In this document: piece by piece, positions 43,257-52,163 of the stretch | Layout: every line of letters begins with the position of its first letter | How positions within the stretch are numbered: the first letter of the stretch is position 1 | Source of the DNA: CAZDCZ01 sp964504155 | GTDB lineage: Bacteria > Bacteroidota > Bacteroidia > Bacteroidales > UBA12077 | Assembly (NCBI GenBank): GCA_964504155.1 | Contig: CAZDCZ010000004.1 | Location: forward strand, 1-55,588 | Length of the DNA: 55,588 bases | Direction: 5' to 3' | The notes under the pieces: generated by a model | Database searches by the model: none | What the model was told of the DNA's origin: nothing | Seen by the model: only the letters and a program-made list of their open reading frames with translations | Position numbers and translations under genes: made by a program

Positions 43257-44144
43257 TTATTGTTTGTTGACCAAATATACACCTCCAAATATAAATATTA
43301 ACCATATTATATTAGATAAGTGAAAAACTTCTCCATCGAATAAACCCCACAAAATAGCAAAAATCGGAATTATATAAGTAACTGATGTTGCAAAAAGAGC
43401 CGATGAATATTGTATTAAGGTGTTGAATATCGACAATGCAATTACCGAAGAAAAGAGTGCTAATATAACGATGAATATTAAATTTTGAACATAATTTTCG
43501 TTTGCTATAACATTCGAAAAATCAGAAAATAACAAGTATATTCCGAAAGGAGGTCCAATAAACAAAAATGCTAATGATGTTATTTGTAATCCGGTAAGAT
43601 CTTTTATTTTATATTTAACTTGATTTGCATTTATTCCGTAACATATTGCTGCAATAATAATATAGAGTCCGTATAAATTGTTTTTATTTCCAATTTCTAA
43701 ATTTATAGAATCTTTTAATATTAAGCCCATTGCCCCAATTAATCCAAGCAGTATTCCTAGGGCATTAAGTGGTCTTGTTTTGATTTTATAAAATAATAAA
43801 CCAATAAGTAGAGTAAATAAAGGGGCAAGAGAATTTAATATTCCTGCAATGGAACTGTCAATTCGTGTTTGAGCCTTGGTAAACATAAAAGCTGGAATTG
43901 TTGTGCCAATAAATCCTATTATTAGTAACGATTTTATATTGTTTCGATTAATTTTATTTATGTTTTTTGCAATGATAGGAAGAAATGCTAAAAACGAAAT
44001 AAATATTCTTAAAGCAGCAACTTGATATTGAGAATACGATTCAAGTCCTTTTTTCATTAATATAAATGAAGAACCCCATAAAAAAGACAAAAGAATGAGT
44101 GTTATCCATTGCCAATTTTTATTTTTTAAATCAATTTTTATCAT
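43257..44144 (-). CDS. DMT-family (EamA) transporter
   Basis: A 295-aa membrane protein with about ten predicted helices in two EamA repeats (about 12-140 and 155-292). Visible hallmarks are 'ITLILLSFLWGSSFILMKKG' in helix 1, 'QVAALRIFISFLAFLPI', 'SLAPLFTLLIGLLFYKIK' and, in repeat two, 'SVTYIIPIFAILWGLFDGEV'. Family members export metabolites such as amino acids or take up various small molecules. The substrate cannot be read from the sequence. It is first in a minus-strand pair with lnt. Confidence 0.88.
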   Translation of the reverse strand: MIKIDLKNKNWQWITLILLSFLWGSSFILMKKGLESYSQYQVAALRIFISFLAFLPIIAKNINKINRNNIKSLLIIGFIGTTIPAFMFTKAQTRIDSSIAGILNSLAPLFTLLIGLLFYKIKTRPLNALGILLGLIGAMGLILKDSINLEIGNKNNLYGLYIIIAAICYGINANQVKYKIKDLTGLQITSLAFLFIGPPFGIYLLFSDFSNVIANENYVQNLIFIVILALFSSVIALSIFNTLIQYSSALFATSVTYIIPIFAILWGLFDGEVFHLSNIIWLIFIFGGVYLVNKQ

Positions 44145-44364
44145 TAAATACGCTTTTTTTGATGAAATAAATTATCAAAAATTATTTTCTAATAAGTTAA
44201 CAAACATATGAAAAAAAATTAAATGAATTCATTGAGAATATTTAGAACTAGTAATTTTAAAATTTTAAATCATGTTTTCGCAAGATATATTTTAAAAATG
44301 TCATTTTTTTTAATTTTTTATCAAAATAGATATATTAATAAATGGGAATGTTAAGCAAAAAAAC

Positions 44365-44372
44365 TAATTTTG
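44365..44372 (+). promoter_or_regulatory. -7 box upstream of the aldehyde dehydrogenase gene
   Basis: TAATTTTGC matches TAnnTTTG plus C, about 50 bases before the start codon. Confidence 0.5.
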
Positions 44373-44421
44373 CAAATTATGTTGTTCGGTTTTTTCAATC
44401 AAAATAGTTCACAAAAAATAT

Positions 44422-45846
44422 ATGAGTAATTATAAGATTTATATAGCAGGGGAATTTGTGTCAACAAAAAAAATATTAAAAGTATATTCTCCTTTTAATA
44501 ATAATTTGATTGCACAAACTTATTTGGCTGGGAAAACAGAATTAGATATTGCTATTTCGAAAGCAGATAAAGTGAAGGAAGAGATGAAAAATCTTTCATC
44601 GTATTCAAAATATAAGATTCTAAATAATATTGCTTTTGGAATTAAGAAAGACAGAGAACGATTAGCAAAAATATTATCGCTAGAAGCAGGGAAACCATAT
44701 AAATATGCTCTTGGCGAAATTGATCGTGCAATTCAAGTTTTTATAATTGCTGCTGAGGAGTCGAAAAGATTACCAAAAGAATATTTTTCGTTAGATTGGA
44801 CTCCTGCCGGAGATAAAAAAGAAGCTTATGTAAAATATTTCCCTGTTGGAATAATTGCAGGAATAGCTCCATTTAATTTTCCTTTAAATTTGGCAGTGCA
44901 TAAAATTGCTCCTGCCCTTGCATCAGGGAACACTGTCATTATTAAACCTTCAAGATCTACACCTTTGTCTGTTTTAGAGCTGGCAAAGATAATCGACTCA
45001 ACAGACTTGCCTAAAGGTGCAGTGTCTATATTTACGATGGATAGAACTGCCGGAAATCAATTGGTAACCGACGATAGAATAAATATGCTTTCGTTTACCG
45101 GTTCGCCTGCAGTAGGATGGAAAATGAAAAACGAAGCAGGTAGAAAAAAAGTAGCTCTTGAGCTAGGAGGAAATGCCGGAGTTATTGTTTCTGATATTTC
45201 TAATATTGAAGTTGCTGTTAAGAAATGCCTTGTCGGAAGTTTTGCATATTCAGGACAAGTGTGTATTCATGTCCAAAGAATATTTGTTCACGAAAATGTT
45301 TTTGAGAATTTTGTTGAGAAATTTGTCGAATATACAAAAGAATTGAAATTTGGAGCACCAGAAAATCCTGATACAGATATATCTGTGATGATTGATGAAG
45401 ATAATGCTAAAAGGGTTGAAGAATGGGTTGGTGAAGCTGTTCAGAATGGAGCAAAAATACTTCATGGCGGAAATAGAAACGGAAAGTATTACGAACCAAC
45501 AATTATTACTGATACTAAAAATGAAATGAAAGTATGTTCATTAGAAATATTTGGTCCTGTTGTTACAATAGAAAAATTCAGTAATTTTAAAGATGCTGTA
45601 GCTTCTATTAATAATTCGGATTATGGATTACAGGCAGGAGTATTTACCGATAGTATTACAGAAATGAATAATGTGTTTAACGATATTGAAGTTGGAGGAA
45701 TTGTAATTAATGATATTCCAACTTTTAGAGTCGATCATATGCCTTATGGAGGAGTTAAAAACTCTGGTTTTGGTCGCGAAGGAGTAAAATATTCTATTCT
45801 AGAAATGATGGAACCTCGATTAATGGTTAAAGATAGTGATTATTAA
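44422..45846 (+). CDS. NAD(P)-dependent aldehyde dehydrogenase
   Basis: This 474-aa enzyme oxidises an aldehyde to the acid. Active-site residues are N152 ('IAPFNFPLNL'), K175 ('IIKPSRSTPLS'), E247 ('ALELGGNAGV') and catalytic C281 ('GQVCIHVQRI'), with the Rossmann 'FTGSPAVGW' near 225. The C-terminal 'MPYGGVKNSGFGREGVKYSI' is the usual oligomerisation and closing segment. The substrate is unclear: lactaldehyde, succinate semialdehyde or glyceraldehyde-3-phosphate enzymes look alike at this level. A LysE-type exporter follows after 39 bases and may be in the same transcript. Confidence 0.9.
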   Translation: MSNYKIYIAGEFVSTKKILKVYSPFNNNLIAQTYLAGKTELDIAISKADKVKEEMKNLSSYSKYKILNNIAFGIKKDRERLAKILSLEAGKPYKYALGEIDRAIQVFIIAAEESKRLPKEYFSLDWTPAGDKKEAYVKYFPVGIIAGIAPFNFPLNLAVHKIAPALASGNTVIIKPSRSTPLSVLELAKIIDSTDLPKGAVSIFTMDRTAGNQLVTDDRINMLSFTGSPAVGWKMKNEAGRKKVALELGGNAGVIVSDISNIEVAVKKCLVGSFAYSGQVCIHVQRIFVHENVFENFVEKFVEYTKELKFGAPENPDTDISVMIDEDNAKRVEEWVGEAVQNGAKILHGGNRNGKYYEPTIITDTKNEMKVCSLEIFGPVVTIEKFSNFKDAVASINNSDYGLQAGVFTDSITEMNNVFNDIEVGGIVINDIPTFRVDHMPYGGVKNSGFGREGVKYSILEMMEPRLMVKDSDY

Positions 45847-45885
45847 GAAGTATGGTAAGTTATTTATTATTGAAAATTAAAAATT

Positions 45886-46512
45886 ATGTGGGTTGAGTTT
45901 TTTTTAAAGGGTTTGGTAATAGGTTTTGTAGCATCAATTCCATTAGGTCCGGTAGGAGTACTTAGTATTCAACGCACAATAAACAAAGGTCGTTTGTCTG
46001 GAGTAGTATCTGGTACGGGGGCAGCTTTTGTCGATACTCTTTATGCTACTATTGCTGTTTTGGGGTTGGGTTATATTATAAATTTTGTAGAACAACAACA
46101 ATTGTATATACAAATTATTGGTGGAAGTGTATTAATATTTCTAGGAATTAAAATATTTAGAACAAATCCAATAAAGCAATTACGACGACATAGAAAAAGT
46201 AAAAGTAAGCTGATAGAAGATTTTATTTCTATTGTTTTTCTTACTCTGTCAAATCCATTAGGTGTATTTTTATTTGTTGCCGCTTTTGCAGGAATTGGAG
46301 TTGTTAGTTCGAATGCCAATCATTTATCAATAGTATTTATAATATTAGGAGTATTTATTGGAGCTGTTTTCTGGTGGTTTTTGTTAAGTAGTTTAGTCGA
46401 CCTTTTTAGAGCAAAATTTAGACTAAAACAACTTTGGTGGGTTAATAAAATTGCAGGGCTTGCAATATTTATATTTGGGATAATAGTGTTTATTAGTGCT
46501 CTAGTATTATAG
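45886..46512 (+). CDS. LysE-family translocator
   Basis: A 208-aa membrane protein with about six helices. 'KGLVIGFVASIPLGPVGVLS' is followed by 'IQRTINKGRLSGVVSGTGAA', the family signature, and 'FLTLSNPLGVFLFVAAFAGI'. LysE/RhtB proteins export amino acids or related small molecules by proton exchange. The substrate is unknown. It is flanked on the same strand by the aldehyde dehydrogenase and engB (22 bases downstream). Confidence 0.85.
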   Translation: MWVEFFLKGLVIGFVASIPLGPVGVLSIQRTINKGRLSGVVSGTGAAFVDTLYATIAVLGLGYIINFVEQQQLYIQIIGGSVLIFLGIKIFRTNPIKQLRRHRKSKSKLIEDFISIVFLTLSNPLGVFLFVAAFAGIGVVSSNANHLSIVFIILGVFIGAVFWWFLLSSLVDLFRAKFRLKQLWWVNKIAGLAIFIFGIIVFISALVL

Positions 46513-46534
46513 GTTTATACTGAAAAATAATAAA

Positions 46535-47125
46535 ATGAAAATAAAAAAAGCTGAGTTTGTAATAAGTAATACTGATGTAAGAAAATGTCCAAAACCTGAT
46601 ATGCCGGAATATGCATTTGTGGGAAGATCTAATGTGGGAAAATCATCCCTTATAAATATGCTGTTAGAAAGAAAGAAATTAGCAAAAACATCACAAAGTC
46701 CGGGTAAAACACTATTAATAAATCATTTTTTAATTAATAAAGAGTGGTACTTGGTCGATTTGCCGGGTTATGGTTATGCAAAAATCTCAAAAAGCAAACG
46801 CGAAGAAATTGCTAATATCATAAATAAATATGTTAACAATAGAAGTAATCTGTATTGTTTATTTGTTTTAATTGATGTGCGCCATTCTCCGCAAAAAATA
46901 GATTTAGAATTTATGGAATGGCTAGGACAAAATAAAGTGCCTTTTACAATTATATTTACCAAGGCAGATAAATTAAAAAACACAAAATTAGAAGATAACA
47001 TAGAAAATTATAAAACTTCTTTATTAAAATCGTGGGAAGAAATACCGGATTTTTTTGTGTCATCATCGACAAAGAAATCAGGAAGAGAAGAAATATTAGA
47101 ATATATTGAAAAGTTAAATAAATAA
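46535..47125 (+). CDS. engB: Ribosome biogenesis GTP-binding protein EngB (YsxC/YihA)
   Basis: This 196-aa TRAFAC GTPase assists large-subunit assembly. G1 'GRSNVGKSSLINMLL' lies near residue 30, G2 is in 'KTSQSPGKTLLINHF', G3 'VDLPGYGYAKISKSKREEI' near 74, G4 'TKADK' near 144 and G5 'SSSTKKSG' near 177. The length fits the family. It starts 22 bases after the LysE gene and is followed by prs with its own promoter-like box. Confidence 0.95.
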   Translation: MKIKKAEFVISNTDVRKCPKPDMPEYAFVGRSNVGKSSLINMLLERKKLAKTSQSPGKTLLINHFLINKEWYLVDLPGYGYAKISKSKREEIANIINKYVNNRSNLYCLFVLIDVRHSPQKIDLEFMEWLGQNKVPFTIIFTKADKLKNTKLEDNIENYKTSLLKSWEEIPDFFVSSSTKKSGREEILEYIEKLNK

Positions 47126-47184
47126 ATAAATATTATTTGAATAATATATTTCTTGTTTTTTATAGAAAAATAAAATGATATTTT

Positions 47185-47192
47185 TAACTTTG
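47185..47192 (+). promoter_or_regulatory. -7 box upstream of prs
   Basis: TAACTTTGC fits TAnnTTTG plus C and lies 47 bases before the prs start codon. Confidence 0.5.
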
Positions 47193-47239
47193 CAAAAATT
47201 CAAAATAGTAATAAATTTTAATTTATAATATTATTTATT

Positions 47240-48187
47240 ATGACAAGCTCAAATCATACACCTCCAATAAAGATTTTTTCAGGAACAAAATCGCGTTATA
47301 TTGCAGAGAAAATAGTTAAAGCTTATGGAGTTGAACTTGGGAAATCTTCATATCTTGAATTTAGCGATGGGGAGTTTCAAACATCTTTCGACGAGACAGT
47401 TAGAGGTGCATATGTATTTATTATTCAATCGACTTTTCCTCCGGCGGATAATTTAATGGAATTGTTGTTAATGATAGATGCAGCAAAAAGAGCTTCGGCT
47501 TATAAAGTTGTTGCTGTTATGCCATATTTCGGATTTGCTCGACAAGACAGAAAAGATATGCCTAGGGTATCGATAGGAGCAAAATTAGTTGCCAATATAA
47601 TTACAGCTGCAGGTGTCGATAGAATAATGACCCTCGATTTGCATGCCGACCAAATACAAGGTTTTTTTGATGTCCCTGTTGACCATCTATATGCTTCCAC
47701 AGTATTTGTCCCTTTTATAAAAAAAATAAATCTCGATAATTTAGTAATTGCAGCGCCAGATATGGGCGGAACAAAACGAGCTAATGCATATTCAAAATTT
47801 TTGCATACACCATTAGTAATTTGTCATAAATCTCGAAAAAAAGCCAATGTAGTTGGAGAATTAACTATTATTGGCGAAGTGAAAGATAAAAATATTATTA
47901 TTATCGATGATATGATAGATACTGCCGGAACTATTACTAAAGCTGCAGATATGATGATAGATAAAGGAGCAGCTAGCGTTAGGGTTGTTGCTACACATCC
48001 TGTGTTCTCAGGACCTGCTTATGATCGTATTAATAATTCGAAAATTACAGAAGTTGTTGTTTCCGATTCTTTACCTGTGAAACCATTGTCTGATAAGATT
48101 ACTGTACTGTCGATTTCAGAACTTTTTGCTGATGTAATTAATAAAGTATATAATTATCAGTCGATAAGTTCTACTTTTATTGTATAA
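47240..48187 (+). CDS. prs: Ribose-phosphate pyrophosphokinase
   Basis: This 315-aa enzyme makes PRPP from ribose-5-phosphate and ATP for nucleotide, His and Trp synthesis. The ATP/flexible-loop motif 'PYFGFARQDRKDMPR' near 95-110, 'MTLDLHADQIQGFF' near 133-146, and the PRPP loop 'IIIIDDMIDTAGTITKAADM' near 215-234 are all complete. Length and order match class I PRPP synthetases. It precedes rplY after 57 bases, and each gene has its own -7 box. Confidence 0.95.
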   Translation: MTSSNHTPPIKIFSGTKSRYIAEKIVKAYGVELGKSSYLEFSDGEFQTSFDETVRGAYVFIIQSTFPPADNLMELLLMIDAAKRASAYKVVAVMPYFGFARQDRKDMPRVSIGAKLVANIITAAGVDRIMTLDLHADQIQGFFDVPVDHLYASTVFVPFIKKINLDNLVIAAPDMGGTKRANAYSKFLHTPLVICHKSRKKANVVGELTIIGEVKDKNIIIIDDMIDTAGTITKAADMMIDKGAASVRVVATHPVFSGPAYDRINNSKITEVVVSDSLPVKPLSDKITVLSISELFADVINKVYNYQSISSTFIV

Positions 48188-48193
48188 AGTTAT

Positions 48194-48201
48194 TATATTT
48201 G
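48194..48201 (+). promoter_or_regulatory. -7 box upstream of rplY
   Basis: TATATTTGC matches TAnnTTTG plus C, 43 bases before the start codon. Confidence 0.45.
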
Positions 48202-48244
48202 CGGTCTTAAATTTATTCAGGAAATAAAAATAAAATAAAATAAG

Positions 48245-48874
48245 ATGAAATCAGTTAAAATTAAAGGTACACTTAGAGAAGAAGTTGGAAAGAAATCTTC
48301 AAAAGATTTAAGAAAAGAAAAAGAGATTCCATGTGTATTATATGGTCAAGAAGAAAATATTCATTTTCACACTAATGTTAATTCTTTTAAACAACTTGTT
48401 TACTCTCCAAATGTATATGCTGTAGATTTAGAAATTAACAAAAAACATTATAAAGCTGTTATGCAAGAAGTTCAATTTCATCCTGTAAGCGATGAAATTT
48501 TACATGCAGATTTTTATCATGTTGATGATAAATCTCCTATAACTATGAAAATTCCTTCAAAATTAGAAGGTGTTCCGGTTGGAGTTACTAATGGTGGTCG
48601 ATTAGTTTGGAAATTAAGAAAAATTAAAGTAAAAGGTTTAGTTGCTGACTTACCTGATGAGTTTATAATTGATATAACTAAATTAGCTATAGGTGATTCA
48701 ATAAAAATTGGAGATCTTTCATACGATAATTTAAAATTACAGGAAGCGGATAATACTGTTGTTGTTCTTTGTAAGAGCCCTAGGAAAGTTGTTGAGACTA
48801 CTACTGAAGAAGGTGAAGAAGCTGAAAAAACAACTGAAGAAGCTGAAAAAACAGAAGAAGAATCTAAAGAATAA
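48245..48874 (+). CDS. rplY: 50S ribosomal protein L25/general stress protein Ctc
   Basis: This 209-aa protein binds 5S rRNA. The N-terminal L25 domain ('KIKGTLREEVGKKSSKDLRK', 'IPCVLYGQEENIHF') spans about 1-95. The C-terminal TL5/Ctc beta domain is at about 100-185 ('IPSKLEGVPVGVTNGGRLVW', 'LRKIKVKGL', 'IDITKLAIGDSIKIGDL'). The tail is glutamate-rich ('TTEEGEEAEKTTEEAEKTEE'), a common low-complexity extension. It forms a pair with pth, 14 bases downstream, as in many bacteria. Confidence 0.95.
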   Translation: MKSVKIKGTLREEVGKKSSKDLRKEKEIPCVLYGQEENIHFHTNVNSFKQLVYSPNVYAVDLEINKKHYKAVMQEVQFHPVSDEILHADFYHVDDKSPITMKIPSKLEGVPVGVTNGGRLVWKLRKIKVKGLVADLPDEFIIDITKLAIGDSIKIGDLSYDNLKLQEADNTVVVLCKSPRKVVETTTEEGEEAEKTTEEAEKTEEESKE

Positions 48875-48888
48875 AAATATTTTAAATT

Positions 48889-49452
48889 TTGAAATATCTT
48901 ATTGTTGGATTAGGTAATATCGGAGACGAATATGCCGAAACAAGACATAATGTAGGATTTAAGGTGTTGGATGCTTTTGCAAAAGCATCCAACATTTCGT
49001 TTGAAGATAAACGATATGGGAGTAAAGCAGAATATAAATTTAAAGGACGAAAATATATTCTTATAAAGCCTGCTACTTATGTTAATCTTAGTGGAAAAGC
49101 AGTAAACTATTGGTTGCAGAAAGAAAAAATTCCTGTAGAAAATCTTCTTGTTATTGTCGATGATGTGGCTTTGCCGTTTGGTAAACACCGACTTAAAGCC
49201 AAAGGAGGAGATGCTGGACATAACGGATTGAATAATATAGCTCAAATACTAGGACATAATAATTATGCTCGTCTTAGAATTGGGATTGGAGATAATTACC
49301 CTAAGGGGGCGCAGGTAAATTACGTGCTTGGAAAATGGAACGATGAAGAATTAACATTGTTACCTAAACGATTAGAATTAGCTGTCGAAATTATTAAAAG
49401 TTTTGGAACAGCAGGTCTTAATTTTACTATGAATTCTTTTAATAATAAGTAA
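48889..49452 (+). CDS. pth: Peptidyl-tRNA hydrolase
   Basis: This 187-aa enzyme frees tRNA from stalled peptidyl-tRNA. 'LIVGLGNIGDEYAETRHNVG' has N10 and the catalytic H20, 'VNLSGKAVNYWL' follows, and 'LLVIVDDVALPFGKHRLKAK' then 'GGDAGHNGLNNIAQILGHNN' complete the active site. It starts with TTG at 48889, directly before 'KYLIVGLGN'; no ATG lies upstream before the rplY stop, so the unusual start is accepted. Confidence 0.95.
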   Translation: MKYLIVGLGNIGDEYAETRHNVGFKVLDAFAKASNISFEDKRYGSKAEYKFKGRKYILIKPATYVNLSGKAVNYWLQKEKIPVENLLVIVDDVALPFGKHRLKAKGGDAGHNGLNNIAQILGHNNYARLRIGIGDNYPKGAQVNYVLGKWNDEELTLLPKRLELAVEIIKSFGTAGLNFTMNSFNNK

Positions 49453-49544
49453 ATAGTTAGTTCGATTAATAGTTAAAAGTATTTATGAGCTTTTGCAATT
49501 GTTTACTACGTTTTACATAATAGTAATTTTTGAAATATAGAAAT

Positions 49545-49928
49545 ATGGGAAAAGAATTACGTATCGATAAATATTTGTGGTCTGTTAGAATTTATAAAAC
49601 TAGAAGTCTTGCTGCCGATGCTTGTAAAAAAGGCAAAGTGTTTATTAATAACTGTCCTGTAAAACCTTCCAGAACTATTAATGTTGGTGAAGAAATTGTT
49701 GTAAAAAAAAATCCGATATTTTATAAATATCGTGTAAAAAACCTTTTAGGAAAACGACAGTCAGCAAAAAATGTTGACGATTATGTTGAAGATATTACCC
49801 CAGAAAAAGAATATAATAAACTAAAAGTTCAAAAGCTTACCGGTTATGAAGTAAGAGATAAAGGAGTAGGAAGACCTACAAAAAAAGAAAGAAGATTAAT
49901 TGACAAAGCGAAAGATGGAAATTTGTAA
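49545..49928 (+). CDS. S4-domain RNA-binding protein (Hsp15-like)
   Basis: The 127-aa protein has an S4 domain in its first 60 residues: 'ELRIDKYLWSVRIYKTRSLA' then 'ADACKKGKVFINNCPVKPSR', typical of Hsp15/HslR ribosome-recycling proteins, followed by a basic helical tail ('GVGRPTKKERRLIDKAK'). An in-frame TTG at 49530 would add five residues, but the ATG at 49545 fits the family start. In E. coli Hsp15 binds free 50S subunits carrying nascent chains. Here it follows pth and precedes a DUF4924 gene, all on the plus strand and possibly one transcript. Confidence 0.88.
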   Translation: MGKELRIDKYLWSVRIYKTRSLAADACKKGKVFINNCPVKPSRTINVGEEIVVKKNPIFYKYRVKNLLGKRQSAKNVDDYVEDITPEKEYNKLKVQKLTGYEVRDKGVGRPTKKERRLIDKAKDGNL

Positions 49929-49939
49929 ATCGGGGAATC

Positions 49940-50485
49940 ATGATTATTGCTAAAGAAAAGAAAAAGGAAAATATTGGCGAATATATTTTGTACATGTGGC
50001 AAATAGAAGACATGATACGTGCTTATAATTTTGATATTGATAGTATTAATAATGAAATTATACAAAATTTCGATCAGTCTGAGAATATTAAAAAAGAAAT
50101 GAAACAATGGTATGTTCACTTAATTCAAATGATGAAAGATGAACATATTGAAAAAAAAGGACATTTGCAATTTGTTAAGAATACATTAAATGACCTGTTT
50201 AATATGCACTTGATTTTGCTTAAGTCAACAGAAGAACTAAATTATATCGATACCTATAATAAAGTACATGCCGATATTCAAGAGTTAATTCAAAAATCGA
50301 AAGGAAATGTTGAAAACGAAATAGAAGCAGGATTTAACGGATTATATGGATTATTATTACTTCGTTTACAAGGGAAAAGTATTTCGCAATCGACAAATGA
50401 AGCCATTCAAGGTATTAGTAAGTTAATAGCAATGTTAAGCAAGAAGTATATGGCTGTCGAAAAAGGAGAAGATGATATAAAATAA
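49940..50485 (+). CDS. DUF4924 family protein
   Basis: The 181-aa product begins 'MIIAKEKKKENIGEYILYMW' and continues 'QIEDMIRAYNFDIDSI', the start I recognise as Bacteroidota-specific DUF4924. It is mostly helical: a helix pair at about 20-70 ('ENIKKEMKQWYVHLIQMMKD'), others at about 75-120, and a final 'AGFNGLYGLLLLRLQGKSIS' with helix to the end. No signal peptide or catalytic motif is seen. The gene lies 11 bases after the S4 protein gene, which hints at a cytoplasmic translation-linked role, but the function is unknown. Confidence 0.85.
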   Translation: MIIAKEKKKENIGEYILYMWQIEDMIRAYNFDIDSINNEIIQNFDQSENIKKEMKQWYVHLIQMMKDEHIEKKGHLQFVKNTLNDLFNMHLILLKSTEELNYIDTYNKVHADIQELIQKSKGNVENEIEAGFNGLYGLLLLRLQGKSISQSTNEAIQGISKLIAMLSKKYMAVEKGEDDIK

Positions 50486-50503
50486 AGAATCTATGTTCTG
50501 TGT

Positions 50504-50524
50504 GTCAAAGCTTACACCGAACTC
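50504..50524 (-). repeat. Dispersed repeat, second copy
   Basis: Reads GTCAAAGCTTACACCGAACT(C); its reverse complement differs in one base from 33597-33617. The hairpin found behind the first copy is absent here. Confidence 0.6.
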
Positions 50525-50549
50525 AGGTTATTAATTATCTCGATATATT

Positions 50550-50648
50550 CGATTTTTTAGTTTTTTCGCCCCTAAGCCTAAAGGGAGAAAGCTAAAAAAT
50601 CAATCTGTTCCCTTTAGGGAGTAAGGGTAAAAACAGGTTGATTTTGTG
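50550..50648. repeat. Double-hairpin intergenic repeat element
   Basis: Two adjoining inverted repeats: TTTTTAG...CCCCTAA with TAAAGGGAGAAAGCTAAAAA (about 50551-50599), then AAAAATCAATCTGTT with AACAGGTTGATTTT (about 50594-50647), both bearing CCCTTTAGGG-like cores. Similar CCCTAAAGGGG-type elements are dispersed in many Bacteroidota genomes and are probably mobile REP-like sequences. One may serve as terminator for the converging neighbours. Confidence 0.5.
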
Positions 50649-50790
50649 TTAAAGTATAATGTGTCAAAGTAGAATTAATTAATATCTAGTATTGAAAATA
50701 ATTATTTCCCATCCTATTCTATATAGAGCAAAAAAAATAGGAAGTATTAATCTCGAAAAAGAATAAATACTTCCGTAATATATGTTTTTG

Positions 50791-51777
50791 TTAAGCAATA
50801 AAAACTTCAAGAATTTTTGATTTTCTTTCAGGAATGAGACTGATATTATCTAAAACAGATGGGATTAGAATTGTTTCTCCTTTTTTCATTGAAATATTAT
50901 CATCTTTATTATCGGAATATTTAATAGAAAAATTTCCTTCCAGACACATATAAATAACAAACGAATCTGTTTCGTAATAATCCATTTCTTTAATTTTGTC
51001 GAATTCAAGAATGTTTGCAACAAAATGTTTGTCGGTAATTATATTCGATGACTTATTTAATTCACTTTTAATACTGATTTTATTATTCCCTTTATATTTA
51101 AAATTTATGGCATCTAGAGCTAAATTATTATGAAGCTCTCTGGATTTTCCATACTTATCTTTTCTGTTCCAGTCGTGTATTCTGTACGTAATATCCGATG
51201 TTTGTTGAATTTCTGCCAATACTATTCCCGAACCAATAGCATGAACTCTTCCTGCCGGAATAAAAAACACATCGCTTGCTTTAGTTGCTTCGTAGTTGAG
51301 CACATCGTTTAAATGTCCATTGCTTACATAATCAGAGTATTCTGTTTTGTTTATTTCTTTATTAAACCCGGTTATTATTTTAGAATCTTTTTTGGCATCA
51401 ATAATATACCACATTTCAGTTTTTCCATATGCTTGATGACGCTTTTTTGCAAGTTTATCATCAGGATGAACCTGAACAGATAGAATATCACTGGCATCAA
51501 TATATTTAATAAGTAGGGGGAATTCTATTCCATATTTGTCGTAAATTTTATCGCCAACAATATCGCCCATGTAAATTTCAATAATATCTTGAAGATTATT
51601 GCCGGCAAGATTACCATTAGAAACAATTGAAATATTGTTCTTAACAGCAGAAATCTCCCAACTCTCGCCAATCTTTTTATCCGAGATTTGTTTCGATAAT
51701 ATGGAACTTAATTTGTTTCCTCCCCAAATTTTTTCTTTTAAAATTGGCTTGAATTTAAATGGATATAATTCGTTCAT
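50791..51777 (-). CDS. manA: Mannose-6-phosphate isomerase, class I
   Basis: This roughly 328-aa cupin-fold zinc enzyme interconverts mannose-6-phosphate and fructose-6-phosphate. 'LYPFKFKPILKEKIWGGNKL' is the family start. 'GESWEISAV' precedes the metal site 'DILSVQVHPDDKLAKKRH' (His within QVHPDD). 'GKTEMWYIID' has the ligand glutamate, and 'VFFIPAGRVHAIGSGIVLAE' supplies a further histidine. An in-frame ATG at 51804 would add nine residues, but 'MNELYPF' at 51777 fits the family and leaves a 10-base gap to the upstream Dabb gene. Class I, Bacillus-type short form. Confidence 0.9.
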   Translation of the reverse strand: MNELYPFKFKPILKEKIWGGNKLSSILSKQISDKKIGESWEISAVKNNISIVSNGNLAGNNLQDIIEIYMGDIVGDKIYDKYGIEFPLLIKYIDASDILSVQVHPDDKLAKKRHQAYGKTEMWYIIDAKKDSKIITGFNKEINKTEYSDYVSNGHLNDVLNYEATKASDVFFIPAGRVHAIGSGIVLAEIQQTSDITYRIHDWNRKDKYGKSRELHNNLALDAINFKYKGNNKISIKSELNKSSNIITDKHFVANILEFDKIKEMDYYETDSFVIYMCLEGNFSIKYSDNKDDNISMKKGETILIPSVLDNISLIPERKSKILEVFIA

Positions 51778-51787
51778 TGTTTTTAAT

Positions 51788-52090
51788 TTAATATTCGTAA
51801 TCAATAATAGCTTTATCTTTTTTAATATCAGCGCAAATGCTTATCGCTTTCTTATGTTCTATATGATTAATATATGTATTTAAATCATCCCACGATTTAT
51901 ATTCTGATATTATTACTAAATCGTAAGAGAGATTAGTGTGTTTTAAATTAGTACCGATTTCGTATGATTGTATTACGTCAATTCTCGATTTTAAAGAACC
52001 AAAAGTCGTTTTTGTTTTTTCAATTTTCTCTAGTTTTTCTTTTTTAGACTTAATGTCGGTAAATTTAAACATTATAATATGTCGAATCAT
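51788..52090 (-). CDS. Dabb-family (stress-responsive A/B barrel) protein
   Basis: This 100-aa protein is a single dimeric alpha/beta-barrel domain: 'MIRHIIMFKFTDIKSKKEKL' begins the first strand, 'DVIQSYEIGTNLKHTNLSYD' then 'LVIISEYKSWDDLNTYINH' and 'HKKAI' follow. 'SYDLVIISEYKSWDDLNTY' matches the Dabb family closely. Members include plant stress proteins and bacterial proteins of unknown role. It is 10 bases upstream of manA. Confidence 0.85.
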   Translation of the reverse strand: MIRHIIMFKFTDIKSKKEKLEKIEKTKTTFGSLKSRIDVIQSYEIGTNLKHTNLSYDLVIISEYKSWDDLNTYINHIEHKKAISICADIKKDKAIIDYEY

Positions 52091-52163
52091 TATTTAGAAA
52101 TTTTTAAATTTACTATTATTAAGAATTTCAGGAATCTTAATGTATTTAATCATAAGATTATAC

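Larger units (their letters stand above)
50486..50790. other. Intergenic region carrying a palindromic repeat element
   Basis: No coding sequence. The region holds a 21-base dispersed repeat (50504-50524, reverse complement of the one near 33.6 kb) and a double-hairpin element at 50550-50648. Confidence 0.6.

Noticed and set aside
48910..49245. Minus-strand open frame of 111 codons opposite pth
   Set aside because: It overlaps the well-conserved pth gene and has no protein-like features.
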